NCBI GenBank assembly: GCA_002323995.1
Contig: DCQY01000123.1
Span: 1-45,009 of the forward strand
Source: Akkermansiaceae bacterium UBA1506
GTDB taxonomy: Bacteria > Verrucomicrobiota > Verrucomicrobiia > Verrucomicrobiales > DEV007
DNA length: 45,009 bases
Direction of reading: 5' to 3'
In this document: piece after piece, positions 16,212-24,646 of the stretch
How the letters are laid out: every line of letters starts with the position of its first letter
Position numbering within the stretch: the first letter of the stretch is position 1
Position numbers and translations under genes: made by a program
Notes under the pieces: generated by a model
Databases searched by the model: none
The model's input: only the letters and a program-made list of their open reading frames with translations
Told to the model about the DNA's origin: nothing

Positions 16212-17618
16212 TCAGTTTGTGTAGTCTTTACCTTCCCAGCTATCGAGAACCGAACTTTGCCATTCCTCGAGTTCTTCAAGCATTTCCGAAGTACGCCCTT
16301 TTTCGCTTCCAGCGAGATCGGTCGCCTCCATGGGATCTGACTCCAGGTTGTAGAGCTCTACCCTGACCTCATCCCCTTTCTGAATGCGGTGCAACTTCCA
16401 GGGCCAGTCGTTCCAGGCCGCGTGGCCCTTGTAATTGCCGCGCTCAAACGACGGAAACTCCTCGACGTTCTTGAGCACTCGTTCCGGGAACGGAGACGGT
16501 TCACCCGCCTGCTGAGCTTCCATCAATGCTTTGATTATTCGATCACTGTGAGTCGCCTGTCCTAGAGTGTGCTCATGCCAGAATCCCATTGGAGGATGAT
16601 CTTGGTCTTTGCCGTAGAGACATGGCGAGAGATCCACTCCATCGAGCAGAGGCTGATGCTTCACCTCCGTCCCAGTTATCGCCAACAGGGTGGGATAAAT
16701 ATCAGAAGAAAACGCAGGCAATGACACCTGCTTGGGTGCCAACCTCGCTGGCCATTCAACGATTGAAGGCACTCGCAAGCCTCCTTCGTAAAGGCTGCCT
16801 TTTTTCTTTCGACCGCCCGACGTCTCTTCAACAAGACCTCCATTGTCGCTTGTGTACCATACGATCGTGTTGTCAGCGATTCCCATTTTACGAAGACTCT
16901 CCCGCAATCGGGCGATCTGTTGATCGATCAGGGTTATCTCCAGAAAGTAGCCCCGGCTCTTCTTATCTTCATATAATGCGTCACCGCCTGAAAATTCGAC
17001 CGGAACTTCCGCAAACGGACCGTGAGGAGCTGGGAACCACGTAACGGTGAACATCGGCTTAACGCCGTCTTTGTGTTTCTGGAGGAACTCAATCGTGGCA
17101 TCCATCGCTATAACGCTGCCTTGGCCCTTCGGATTCTCGTAGCGTCCGTTTCGGCTCAAGTAAGGATCGAGATCAAAGAAGTTCAGCCCCGAAAACCACT
17201 CATCAAATCCCGCTCCACCAGGACTCGTAGGACTTTCAGGCTGGACTGAACCTATATGCCATTTCCCAAAGTGACCCGTCACGTAACCAGCATCCTTGAG
17301 AACCTCGGCCACCGTCACTTCATCTGGCCGCATGTAATGGCCATGATTCGGCACATTAGCACGAAACGGGTGGCGACCCGTCATGACGCTTGCCCTCGTC
17401 GGCGAGCATACCGGCGCCGAAGCATAAAACCGATTGAAGACCACACTGTTGGCCGCCATCGCATCCATGCCCGGGGTTTGCACGAAGGGATGACCGGTAA
17501 ATCCTGCGTCACCATACCCTTGATCATCTGCCATGACTAACATGATGTTAGGACGCTCTTCAGCGAAGAGACCGCCCATGAAAAGCAGCAGCAGTAGGCA
17601 ACCCAAACAAATTCTCAT
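16212..17618 (-). CDS. Secreted type I sulfatase
   Basis: The 468-residue protein has a signal peptide (about 1-19) and the sulfatase core. D31-D32 in LVMADDQGYGD are metal ligands. C71-S-P-T-R75 is the CxPxR signature whose Cys becomes the catalytic formylglycine. The segment GYVTGHFGKWHIG near residue 112 and the TSDNGG block near 257 are also present. It would remove sulfate esters from a polysaccharide in the periplasm or outside the cell. Maturation needs a formylglycine-generating enzyme, not found in this window. Its ATG shares one base with the stop of the SGNH gene (TGATG), and it lies 3 bases before the fuconolactonase gene. Fucoidan or another sulfated fucan is a contextual guess for the substrate; the sequence does not prove it. 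Confidence 0.92.
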   Translation of the reverse strand: MRICLGCLLLLLFMGGLFAEERPNIMLVMADDQGYGDAGFTGHPFVQTPGMDAMAANSVVFNRFYASAPVCSPTRASVMTGRHPFRANVPNHGHYMRPDEVTVAEVLKDAGYVTGHFGKWHIGSVQPESPTSPGGAGFDEWFSGLNFFDLDPYLSRNGRYENPKGQGSVIAMDATIEFLQKHKDGVKPMFTVTWFPAPHGPFAEVPVEFSGGDALYEDKKSRGYFLEITLIDQQIARLRESLRKMGIADNTIVWYTSDNGGLVEETSGGRKKKGSLYEGGLRVPSIVEWPARLAPKQVSLPAFSSDIYPTLLAITGTEVKHQPLLDGVDLSPCLYGKDQDHPPMGFWHEHTLGQATHSDRIIKALMEAQQAGEPSPFPERVLKNVEEFPSFERGNYKGHAAWNDWPWKLHRIQKGDEVRVELYNLESDPMEATDLAGSEKGRTSEMLEELEEWQSSVLDSWEGKDYTN

Positions 17619-18373
17619 CAGTCCTTATCTTTTTGCTGTTTGAGAGCCGCTTCAATTTTCGACGCAACCTCTTCTCCCATCAATTCTGATCCTTCCTTGC
17701 GGAAGTGAACATTGACAGGCTTCTGAAGCGTCTCCAGATCATCCACAACCAGCGCGTAAAGATCATTCACCTCAATCCCCTTAGTGTTCATGATTTTGAG
17801 AGCCGCCTTGTTGTAGTTCCTGGCATCTTGAGGCGAACGAAAGGGCTTTACCCCGACGGGAAATGGAGTCGTTGTAGCAAAGATCAGCTTTGCGCCCGTC
17901 TCCTCCAAACGGGCCACAATCTTCTCCAAGTTGGCGGTATAAGTGGCGAGATCCGCTTGATAAGGATCGTTGGGGTCATTTGAATTATTCGAGGTTCCTG
18001 CCTCTGTAACTCGCTTGAGATCATGTAGGCCGAAATTAAAGTGAATCAAAGCCCACTTTGCTTCAGCGAGCCAGTCTTCCAGGTTTGCGAGACCAAACGT
18101 AGTTCCTTGAGCATTTCCGCGATTGTGTAGCACGTTCGCTTTGTCCGCCAACGCAGACCTGACGCTAGGAGTGTAGCCAATCGAAATCGAATCCCCAATA
18201 ATAAGCACAGAGGGCAGCTCGGGATTAAATTTCGCTTTCGCCTCGGCTCTCTCTTTTTTCTGGACCTCAACGGAGCCCTCCTCTGTTACATCATTTTTCT
18301 CTCCGGCTTGAAACGAAGGGGCCAAAAGGGCGACCACGACCAATAAGGAGAAAAACCAACCTAAGGATCTCAT
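17618..18373 (-). CDS. Secreted SGNH/GDSL hydrolase
   Basis: The 251-residue protein has a signal peptide (about 1-23), then a charged Lys/Glu-rich linker (25-50) and an SGNH hydrolase fold. Block I is IIGDSISIGYT with nucleophile S62. Block II is the HNRGNAQGT glycine. Block III is HFNFGLHDL with its Asn. The catalytic His is probably H223 in NVHFRKEG. Such enzymes remove acetyl or other ester groups from glycans or lipids. As the first gene of the sulfatase-fucose operon it probably de-esterifies the polysaccharide. In the divergent direction, the CPBP protease gene begins about 134 bases away, so the operon promoter must lie in that gap or inside the start of that gene. Confidence 0.87.
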   Translation of the reverse strand: MRSLGWFFSLLVVVALLAPSFQAGEKNDVTEEGSVEVQKKERAEAKAKFNPELPSVLIIGDSISIGYTPSVRSALADKANVLHNRGNAQGTTFGLANLEDWLAEAKWALIHFNFGLHDLKRVTEAGTSNNSNDPNDPYQADLATYTANLEKIVARLEETGAKLIFATTTPFPVGVKPFRSPQDARNYNKAALKIMNTKGIEVNDLYALVVDDLETLQKPVNVHFRKEGSELMGEEVASKIEAALKQQKDKD

Positions 18374-18507
18374 AAACCCCTGTGTTTAAAAGGATTTCTC
18401 TCTCAATTCAAGACACTTCACCCCGTATCAACGGCAAAATCGATATCCCTTCTGGGTTGCCAATGACCCTAGTCTCAGACACTCTGTTCCACCAAGGTTT
18501 CCTCTCG

Positions 18508-19284
18508 ATGGCCCCAAAAAAAGACACGTCTACTACAACTCCTTGGCATCAAACGACAGTAGCTGCCTACGTTGGGCCTTTCGTGGCTTTTCTTGTTACC
18601 CTGATCATTATTCAGCAAATCGGGAGCGACGATCCATCCGCTGCCTGGTGGCTAAACCATCCGGAACACTGGGGCTACCCCCTTCAGGCCATTCTCTGCA
18701 TAGGTCTTATCATATTTTGGCGAAAGCACTACCCCAAGTTCTCGTGGAAGGGAAGCGGACTTGCTGTCTTGATGGGAATGGTTGGCATCGGCATCTGGCT
18801 ACTACCTCCCTGGATTCATTCCCTGACTGGGACGGGTGAGGGAGGATCACTCCTGTGGCTCAAATGGTTGGGCTTCCGAACCCGGCTCGATGGATTCAAT
18901 CCATATCAATTCGGTGATGACACCTCACCCCTGCTCTTCAGCGCGATCCTCTTCTTCCGCTTTCTTCGTCTCGTCATTGCCGTTTCTCTGGTCGAAGAAA
19001 TCTTTTGGCGTGGTTTCCTCATGCCATTGCTAAGCGATCCCGATGGCGACTGGAAAAGTCGCCCGATCAACCAAAGCACGACAAGGGCACTCCTACTGAC
19101 TTCACTCGCTTTTGGCTTAGCCCATCTCGGCCCTGACTTCGCCGTCGCCTTGGTCTATGGAACCCTGACAGGTTGGGTCACCCTCAAAACCGGTAACCTC
19201 TGGGCCGCAGTTCTCATGCATGCCGTATCCAATCTTTGTCTTGGCCTATTTATTCTCGGAACGCATTGGTGGGGGCTTTGGTGA
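18508..19284 (+). CDS. CPBP/CAAX-type intramembrane metalloprotease
   Basis: This polytopic membrane protein of the CPBP (Abi/CAAX protease) family is 258 aa long from the ATG at 18508. The motifs in this numbering are EE163-164 in VEEIFWRGF, H206 in FGLAHLGPDF, and H238 with N242 in VLMHAVSNL. These are the usual metal and catalytic residues. The layout resembles the CAAX-protease-related proteins (TIGR03008-like) associated with exosortase/PEP-CTERM systems, but no exosortase or PEP-CTERM protein is visible here. The frame is open back to a GTG at 18382, only 9 bases from the divergent SGNH start. That extension is polar and unlike the family, so I chose the ATG. A second ATG at 18463 is possible. 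The substrate is unknown. Confidence 0.82.
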   Translation: MAPKKDTSTTTPWHQTTVAAYVGPFVAFLVTLIIIQQIGSDDPSAAWWLNHPEHWGYPLQAILCIGLIIFWRKHYPKFSWKGSGLAVLMGMVGIGIWLLPPWIHSLTGTGEGGSLLWLKWLGFRTRLDGFNPYQFGDDTSPLLFSAILFFRFLRLVIAVSLVEEIFWRGFLMPLLSDPDGDWKSRPINQSTTRALLLTSLAFGLAHLGPDFAVALVYGTLTGWVTLKTGNLWAAVLMHAVSNLCLGLFILGTHWWGLW

Positions 19285-19342
19285 TAATCGAGATTCATGG
19301 CTTCCGATTCATCATCACATTTACCAGCCCGGAAGACCCTTT

Positions 19343-21013
19343 TCATTTCAACACTTCTGATCTTTCTCCCCGCTTCTTGCGCCCGTTCAGCACCGCGCCG
19401 ATAAAAGAATATCGGATCAGAAACTCGTAGGCAAAAAGCAGGATGGCAGTCGTAGCAGCGAAAATCAAAGCGACCTTCGCCACTATCGGCCAGTCCCAAT
19501 CGCTCACCCAGATTTGCAGCGCGAGAACCAATGGCAAATGAGCTAAGTAGAGCCAATAGGCTGAATCAGAGAGGTAACGCACCCAACGACTTTCGCCACT
19601 GAAAAAGCGACGAAAGAAACCAAGGTGAGCGTAGATCATCAGCCAGGTGAAAACGGAAGCAGCGAAACTACCGGCCCAGTGGTCCCAACCCCACCTTTCA
19701 ATATCCTGGCCTAACCAACTTGAAGCAATCACAAACGCAGGTATGGCTAGAATCGACCATAAGATCCAGAACCTACCTGCGGTTTTCTCAAACTTTGTGT
19801 TCCCGTAGCAAAGAGCCCCAAAGCTAAAAAAGACGGCGTAGTAGAACAACTTGGGTGGCCACGGCAGAATACCAGGCGCCGTATCTGCTCCGACCCCTTC
19901 TTTCATGAACAATTGAAAGAGGAGCGTTGCCGGCAACAACCACAACCAGCACCAAGGAGAACCTTTGATCCAGCCAGGCAAAGGAATCTGAATCCATTTC
20001 CGAATCAAAACCACTGCTCCGAACATGAGAACAAGCCAACAAAGATAGTAGAGAAACCAAAGATGCTGAAACACTGGGATCTGCGCCCCCAGTTTCCACA
20101 AATCGATCACCGTTTGAGCCGCAACGCTACCAATGCCTGTCTCCCCGCCGTTCGCGACGAGGAGCTCCTCGACTTTCTTTCGCCCCTGGTAAAGTTCGAC
20201 CCTTCGAATCTCAACTTCGAGCATATCAGCGATCCAGTTTACTGTTCCCATCCCATGGCGCTGAGAATCCAGCGGAGTCTCCCCGTCATTATTCCTTGCG
20301 TTCACGTCAGCACCGGCAGTGATAAGCAACTCTGCCACCGCGGCTCGCCCAAAAAAGGAGGCAGCGTGGAGTGGAACATTACCCTCCCCGTCTCTGGCAT
20401 TGACGTCGGCACCAGCACGTATCAGAACCTCGGTCATTTCTGAATTCCCCTTGATCACGGCCCAAGCCAATCCAGTCAGTTGCAAACTTGAATCTTTCGC
20501 ATTCACATCGCTCCCTTCGGCGATGAGGCTCATGACACCTTCGACATCTTCCTCTTGCGCCAACTCCCAAATTTTAAGCCGTTCCTCACCAAATTTGGAG
20601 TAATCCACTTCGGAGCTGGCAGACAGACGCAGGCCTGCAATCCTCTCCTTCTTAAAATTCCCCCAAAAGCTCAGCGGCAACATCAACACCCAGGTCACAA
20701 CCGTCCCTAAGATGAGGGGAATGAGAATACGGATCGCTCGCTGTTTGAAGAGCCCTCTCAGTCCCCGCTTTCGCCATAGCATCGCTGTGAAGAAGCCACT
20801 TATTAGGAAAAAAAGGGGCAATCGGAAGCCATGAATAAAGAGCAGAATTGCTCCGGCAACCTCAGTACTCTGGTAACGATCCTGAGCCGGCCAGAAAGGG
20901 ATCACGATGAAAGACATCAACCCGTGAAGAACAATACCCAGTAACATCGCGTAGCCACGCAACGCATCAAGATCGTGGAATCGTTTCTTGCCTTTATGGG
21001 TAGTCAGCACCAT
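19343..21013 (-). CDS. Acyltransferase-3 membrane protein with inserted ankyrin repeats
   Basis: The 556-residue protein begins as an acyltransferase 3 (OPgC-like) integral membrane enzyme. LDALRGYAMLLGIVLHG in the first membrane segment holds the R-x10-H pair (R19, H30), and transmembrane segments follow to about residue 118. Then a soluble insert (about 145-295) carries ankyrin repeats: VMSLIAEGSDVNAKD, LIRAGADVNARDGEGNVPLHAASFFG (read as two consecutive pieces), and LITAGADVNARNNDGETPLD. Membrane segments resume at about 315 and run to the end. The parent family transfers acyl groups to sugars or peptidoglycan using a membrane-carried donor. The insert could bind a partner protein or a regulatory ligand; its side of the membrane is not certain. 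It is convergent with the protease gene. Confidence 0.87.
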   Translation of the reverse strand: MVLTTHKGKKRFHDLDALRGYAMLLGIVLHGLMSFIVIPFWPAQDRYQSTEVAGAILLFIHGFRLPLFFLISGFFTAMLWRKRGLRGLFKQRAIRILIPLILGTVVTWVLMLPLSFWGNFKKERIAGLRLSASSEVDYSKFGEERLKIWELAQEEDVEGVMSLIAEGSDVNAKDSSLQLTGLAWAVIKGNSEMTEVLIRAGADVNARDGEGNVPLHAASFFGRAAVAELLITAGADVNARNNDGETPLDSQRHGMGTVNWIADMLEVEIRRVELYQGRKKVEELLVANGGETGIGSVAAQTVIDLWKLGAQIPVFQHLWFLYYLCWLVLMFGAVVLIRKWIQIPLPGWIKGSPWCWLWLLPATLLFQLFMKEGVGADTAPGILPWPPKLFYYAVFFSFGALCYGNTKFEKTAGRFWILWSILAIPAFVIASSWLGQDIERWGWDHWAGSFAASVFTWLMIYAHLGFFRRFFSGESRWVRYLSDSAYWLYLAHLPLVLALQIWVSDWDWPIVAKVALIFAATTAILLFAYEFLIRYSFIGAVLNGRKKRGERSEVLK

Positions 21014-21146
21014 CTGAAAAAATCCCGAGACTCAAATGAGTGATATTCTAATCAGGTTGTGATAATACACCATGGAGAGGACGTTTCAAAATTTACAGCG
21101 GTCTCGATTCTTCCAAGAACCTGATTCTCCGCGGTGAACTCGACAC

Positions 21147-21341
21147 TTAGGCAGCACGAGTAGCAGACTTCTTAGCATCAGCCTCACTCGAACCACACGA
21201 GCAAATGGCAGCGATTGAGCCACAACCTTGGCAGTATTCAAAACTACCTCCGCATTTCGCAGGCAGCCCCTCTAAGAGTCGATTTATTCGACAATGGCAA
21301 GCGCCGCAGCCAGACCCGGCCCCAGTTTGCCGGACGATCAC
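21147..21341 (-). CDS. Possible small Cys-rich protein
   Basis: A 64-codon frame starts at a GTG and encodes eight cysteines: C12-x2-C15-H-C17, C30, C37-x2-C40, C47-x-C49. Two CxxC pairs 21 residues apart could hold zinc or an Fe-S cluster; C12-G-A-C15-H16 also reads as a heme motif, but there is no signal peptide. It follows mrp, an Fe-S carrier gene, on the same strand with about a 130-base gap, which makes metal binding attractive. I recognise no family, there is no ATG, and no clear ribosome binding site precedes the GTG. The frame could be extended upstream only to a stop about 33 bases before the GTG. It may be a chance ORF. Confidence 0.38.
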   Translation of the reverse strand: MIVRQTGAGSGCGACHCRINRLLEGLPAKCGGSFEYCQGCGSIAAICSCGSSEADAKKSATRAA

Positions 21342-21475
21342 TTCGAGGGACTTTACGCCCCCCTTTTCAGCTTCGCTATAATCTTAGGGACAAAGACGGA
21401 TGGCTTCTTGTCGATCTTTCCCGCTTTTACTCAGACCGCGAGTCACAGATCACGCAAAAATTAAAACCCGTCTCA

Positions 21476-22525
21476 TCAACCAAGAATCTTTGCCAATGAG
21501 TTAGCAAGATCTGCGAAGGCAGCCGAGACCGAGTTCTCCGATGCAGCCAAAGTAGCAACCGGTCGACCTTCATCCGCGTGCTCCCGAGTCGGAGGATCAA
21601 GAGGAATCTGGCCCAGCAGAGGAACGCCCAGTCGATCCGCTTCCTTGCTACCCCCGCCTTCACCGAAAATATAGTAGCGCTTGCCCATGTCACATTCAAA
21701 CCATGCCATATTTTCCACGATACCGGCAATTGGGACATTCACCTTGGCGAACATGCTAGCTGCCTTCCGAGCGTCGATCAGAGCCACTTCCTGCGGAGTC
21801 GTCACGACCACGGCCGCATCGACGGCTACCGTCTGCGAGACAGTCAACTGGATGTCTCCAGTTCCGGGAGGCAAATCGAGAATGAGGTAATCGAGCTCAC
21901 CCCATAGACACTGACGAAGAAACTGCTGAGTGTAACGGGTGGCGAGCGGGCCTCTAACGATTACCGGTGAGTCATCGCTAAGAAGGAAGCCCATCGAGAT
22001 GGCCTTGATGCCATGAGCCTCGATCGGAATTATCTCGTTTTCCTCCGTCGCCATCGGTTGCTTATCGGCAGCGCCCAACATCAACGCAATAGAGGGGCCG
22101 TAGAGATCGCAGTCGCAAAGGCCAACCTTGGCGCCCGCTTTACTGAGAGCAATAGCAAGATTGGTAGAAACAGTCGACTTCCCCACACCTCCTTTTCCGC
22201 TGGCTACGGCTATGATTTTCTTCACTCCGGGGATATTTGATTGACCAATAGAGGGATCGCCACCAGTCGCAGGCTCCGGTGGATTTTGGATATCAAAATC
22301 GATCGAAATCTTACCAATCCCGTCTATCGAATTGAGGGCGGACTCAATCCCCTCGTGAATCCCTCTGGGAATATTCGGATCGCGAGTCGCCAGTCTAATC
22401 TGAACCGTCACATCGGCGCCACTCACCACTAGTTCCCTAACGAGTCCAAAAGAAATGATGTCTCGGGTGAAGCCTGGATAGGCCACCTCACTGAGTTTTT
22501 TTCGGATGAGTTCTTCAGTTATCAT
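21476..22525 (-). CDS. mrp: Mrp/NBP35-family P-loop Fe-S cluster carrier ATPase
   Basis: From the ATG at 22525 the protein has 349 residues. A MIP18 (DUF59) domain lies at about 1-85 and a P-loop NTPase domain at about 100-349. The deviant Walker A motif SGKGGVGKS covers 109-117, followed by CDCDLYGPSIALMLG, and the LDLPPGTGDI switch sits near 217. The family carries and delivers Fe-S clusters. The usual CPxC pair near ENM is altered: C278 remains (FECDMG) but the second Cys is missing. A frame extension to a TTG at 22540 exists but is less likely than the ATG, which follows a GGGGA stretch. The gene stands alone apart from the possible small Cys-rich ORF downstream. Confidence 0.92.
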   Translation of the reverse strand: MITEELIRKKLSEVAYPGFTRDIISFGLVRELVVSGADVTVQIRLATRDPNIPRGIHEGIESALNSIDGIGKISIDFDIQNPPEPATGGDPSIGQSNIPGVKKIIAVASGKGGVGKSTVSTNLAIALSKAGAKVGLCDCDLYGPSIALMLGAADKQPMATEENEIIPIEAHGIKAISMGFLLSDDSPVIVRGPLATRYTQQFLRQCLWGELDYLILDLPPGTGDIQLTVSQTVAVDAAVVVTTPQEVALIDARKAASMFAKVNVPIAGIVENMAWFECDMGKRYYIFGEGGGSKEADRLGVPLLGQIPLDPPTREHADEGRPVATLAASENSVSAAFADLANSLAKILG

Positions 22526-23204
22526 ACATTCCCCGTGCAAACGTCTATGCTATTACGGACAGAAGTCCAATTTTGAGGCATCGCATTTTACCAAGAAGAC
22601 AAATTTATTCCCATCGCAAGGATTCACCAATCGCCTGAGTAGCCAAATTCACTACCCAGCCACTGTGAATAAAGTTCTCAGACTCGCGAATGACTTCCCA
22701 GCTAAAGGCGGACAACCCTTCCAACAAACTCGACCTATTCGGCATATTGCGCAGAAACTCTGACTAATTGAGGTGTGACGCGCGCTCGGTCACCTCACTC
22801 GCCATCTCAGATTTATGAAGCGCCGTCACTATTGAAAACCGAGTCACCATGGTGGTATGAGAGTTCCACCTATTGACAGTATTGGGCGGGTTGTATTTGT
22901 CCTTACTGTTCCCTTGGCGATGTTCGTCTCTTACTTAGTTCCTAGGCGCCAACTCAGAAACATAAGAACAGAAACCTCAACCTCTTAAGGAACCCAATCC
23001 CTTCGTGGACGCTTAGCGAAGCGGCGGAACCTCCCATGCAGACACAACCAATTGTTTTTTCTGGCACTAGCGCCAATCTTAAATCACAGACAGCAATGCT
23101 GCTAAATTTGTGATGAATTACTGATTAAAAAGTAAGGTGAACCCGCGACAAATCACATGACCTATCGAATAAAAGCGATCACTTCTGACCTCTAGACGCT
23201 GAAA
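22526..23204. other. Long gene-free region
   Basis: About 680 bases between mrp and the second PQQ gene contain no frame I can support. The longest (22506-22763 plus) overlaps the mrp start region antisense, lacks a ribosome binding site and shows no family motif. I see no tRNA, tandem repeat or riboswitch-like fold. One short hairpin-like match, CTTCG with CGAAG, lies near 23001-23022. The promoter of mrp must be near 22540-22600. The rest may be decayed sequence or hold a small RNA that cannot be recognised by eye. Confidence 0.45.
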
Positions 23205-23219
23205 CGCTAAAATTAGCGT
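23204..23219 (-). terminator. Weak hairpin over the stop codon of the PQQ gene
   Basis: ACGCTA (23204-23209) and TAGCGT (23214-23219) form a 6-base stem with a 4-base loop that includes part of the TAA stop of the minus-strand propeller gene. On the transcript it is followed by a short UUUC, not a full U-tract, so termination would be weak. It might instead protect the 3' end. Confidence 0.3.
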
Positions 23220-24550
23220 AGGTCAAGGCATTTGAGGTGGTCTTGTCCACGCATTATGAGACGCCCATTGCTGAGAGCCATCGGACTCCAGTATTTGAAG
23301 TCAGGCATCTTAATCACAGCACGCCCTTCCTGCTTGGCAATCTGTTCATCCACCTCCGCCTTCTTGCCAAAAACGTCATACAACGCCACCTCTTCGTAGC
23401 CTTCCGAAGACGGCTTCACGGAACGTAAATAGCCAACCTCACCGTCTTGGATGAGGAGATGGCCATCAACAAAAATCATATTGCCGCGACCCATGAAAGG
23501 ATCATCTCCAGTATGCCAAGCAATGTTGCCGTCAAAATCCATGCACATAAGCCCGCCTTTCTTTCGAGCTTCGCCTTTGTGATTGGAGTTTTCATTAGCG
23601 AGAAAGAAGATGTGGTCACCAATCAAAAAAGGAGGGTGAATCTGGGTGCCTTGGATCATGTCGAATACCTTCTCTACATTCCAGTCTCCGCCGTCATTTC
23701 TGACCTTAAGCATGCAACTACCACAATCGTAACCGCCCGTGAGAAAGACCAATTCTTCGGTCACCTTAGTAGCGAAAGGGATGGGGATCTTATTGAAGTA
23801 AACGTTGGTATTCCAGAGTACTTCGCCCGTCTCCGGGAGAACGCTGATGGTCGTGCCTGTTCCATCATCTCCATCACGCAGAGTTGCGACGAAAACGACC
23901 TGATCGACACCGTGGAGATTCAACACGGTAGGAGTGGAGTGCGAGTCTCCAAATCCATCCGTTCTCCAAAGCTCCTGACCAGTCTTTTTATCGAGTCCTA
24001 TCAAGCCCACTTTTTCACTCATGGCGGGAACGATGATAACATTGCCAACTGTCACCGGACTTTGAGCCCAACCCCACTTTGGAGGAGGCGAACCATAATC
24101 ATCCTGGATCGAAACCATCCAGTCCTCTCGATGTGTTTCTCGATTGATACGAAAGACTTGGCCAAAGCCACTCACGTAGTAAACTGCATCATCTTCGACC
24201 AACGGAGTGCCGCGACTGCCGTGAAATGAGAGTTTACCTGCGTAATCAAAGGTAAAACGCCACTTTTCGGAGCCATCCTCCAAAGAAAGGCAGAGAACGT
24301 GATCACGCTCTCCAAGGTCACGATCAACAAGGAAGACTTCGTTTCCGGAGATCGCTGCACCTCCAAAGCCTTCATTTAGCTCCTTTTTCCAGAGAACTGA
24401 AGGTGGGTTCCGATCCCAACCCGAAAGTTTAAGCCCAATTTCGTTCGATACGCCATTTCGAGTTGGGCCTTGGAAGTTTGGCCAGTCATCGGCCTGAACC
24501 AGCGAGCTAAGGCCAAAGGCGATACAAACAATAAAGATCGGGTATTTCAT
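23213..24550 (-). CDS. Secreted PQQ-like beta-propeller protein (second copy)
   Basis: From the ATG at 24550 the protein has 445 residues, with a signal peptide MKYPIFIVCIAFGLSSLVQA. The mature part begins DDWPNFQGPTRNGVS, the same opening as the propeller at 5570-6865. Blades are marked by LSLEDGSEKWRFTFD, RINRETHREDW, LDKKTGQELWRTD and LPETGEVLWNTN. It also shows FGDSHSTPTVLNL and WAQSPVTVGN strands. The family is BamB-like or PQQ-dependent; the true function is unknown. The frame stays open upstream for 18 codons, but the extension is not signal-like, so I chose this start. It is followed downstream by the long gene-free region and preceded by rpoN on the same strand with about a 96-base gap. 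Confidence 0.87.
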   Translation of the reverse strand: MKYPIFIVCIAFGLSSLVQADDWPNFQGPTRNGVSNEIGLKLSGWDRNPPSVLWKKELNEGFGGAAISGNEVFLVDRDLGERDHVLCLSLEDGSEKWRFTFDYAGKLSFHGSRGTPLVEDDAVYYVSGFGQVFRINRETHREDWMVSIQDDYGSPPPKWGWAQSPVTVGNVIIVPAMSEKVGLIGLDKKTGQELWRTDGFGDSHSTPTVLNLHGVDQVVFVATLRDGDDGTGTTISVLPETGEVLWNTNVYFNKIPIPFATKVTEELVFLTGGYDCGSCMLKVRNDGGDWNVEKVFDMIQGTQIHPPFLIGDHIFFLANENSNHKGEARKKGGLMCMDFDGNIAWHTGDDPFMGRGNMIFVDGHLLIQDGEVGYLRSVKPSSEGYEEVALYDVFGKKAEVDEQIAKQEGRAVIKMPDFKYWSPMALSNGRLIMRGQDHLKCLDLR

Positions 24551-24646
24551 GCGCCGCAAACTGCCAAAGCTGCCACTCTTTTTCAATACAAGAACTTTCA
24601 ACAATCACGCCACTTAAGCTCACGAATATTTAGCAAAAGACTAAAT

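Noticed and set aside
18382..18507. GTG-started N-terminal extension of the CPBP protease
   Set aside because: It would begin only 9 bases from the divergent SGNH start and adds a polar segment that the family lacks, so the ATG at 18508 is preferred.
22506..22763. Plus-strand open frame overlapping the mrp start antisense
   Set aside because: It runs antisense through the start of mrp, shows no family motif, and has no ribosome binding site.
23061..23080. TGGCAC that starts like a sigma-54 promoter
   Set aside because: The second half should have TTGC about five bases on, but the sequence reads CCAAT there, so the site fails the consensus.
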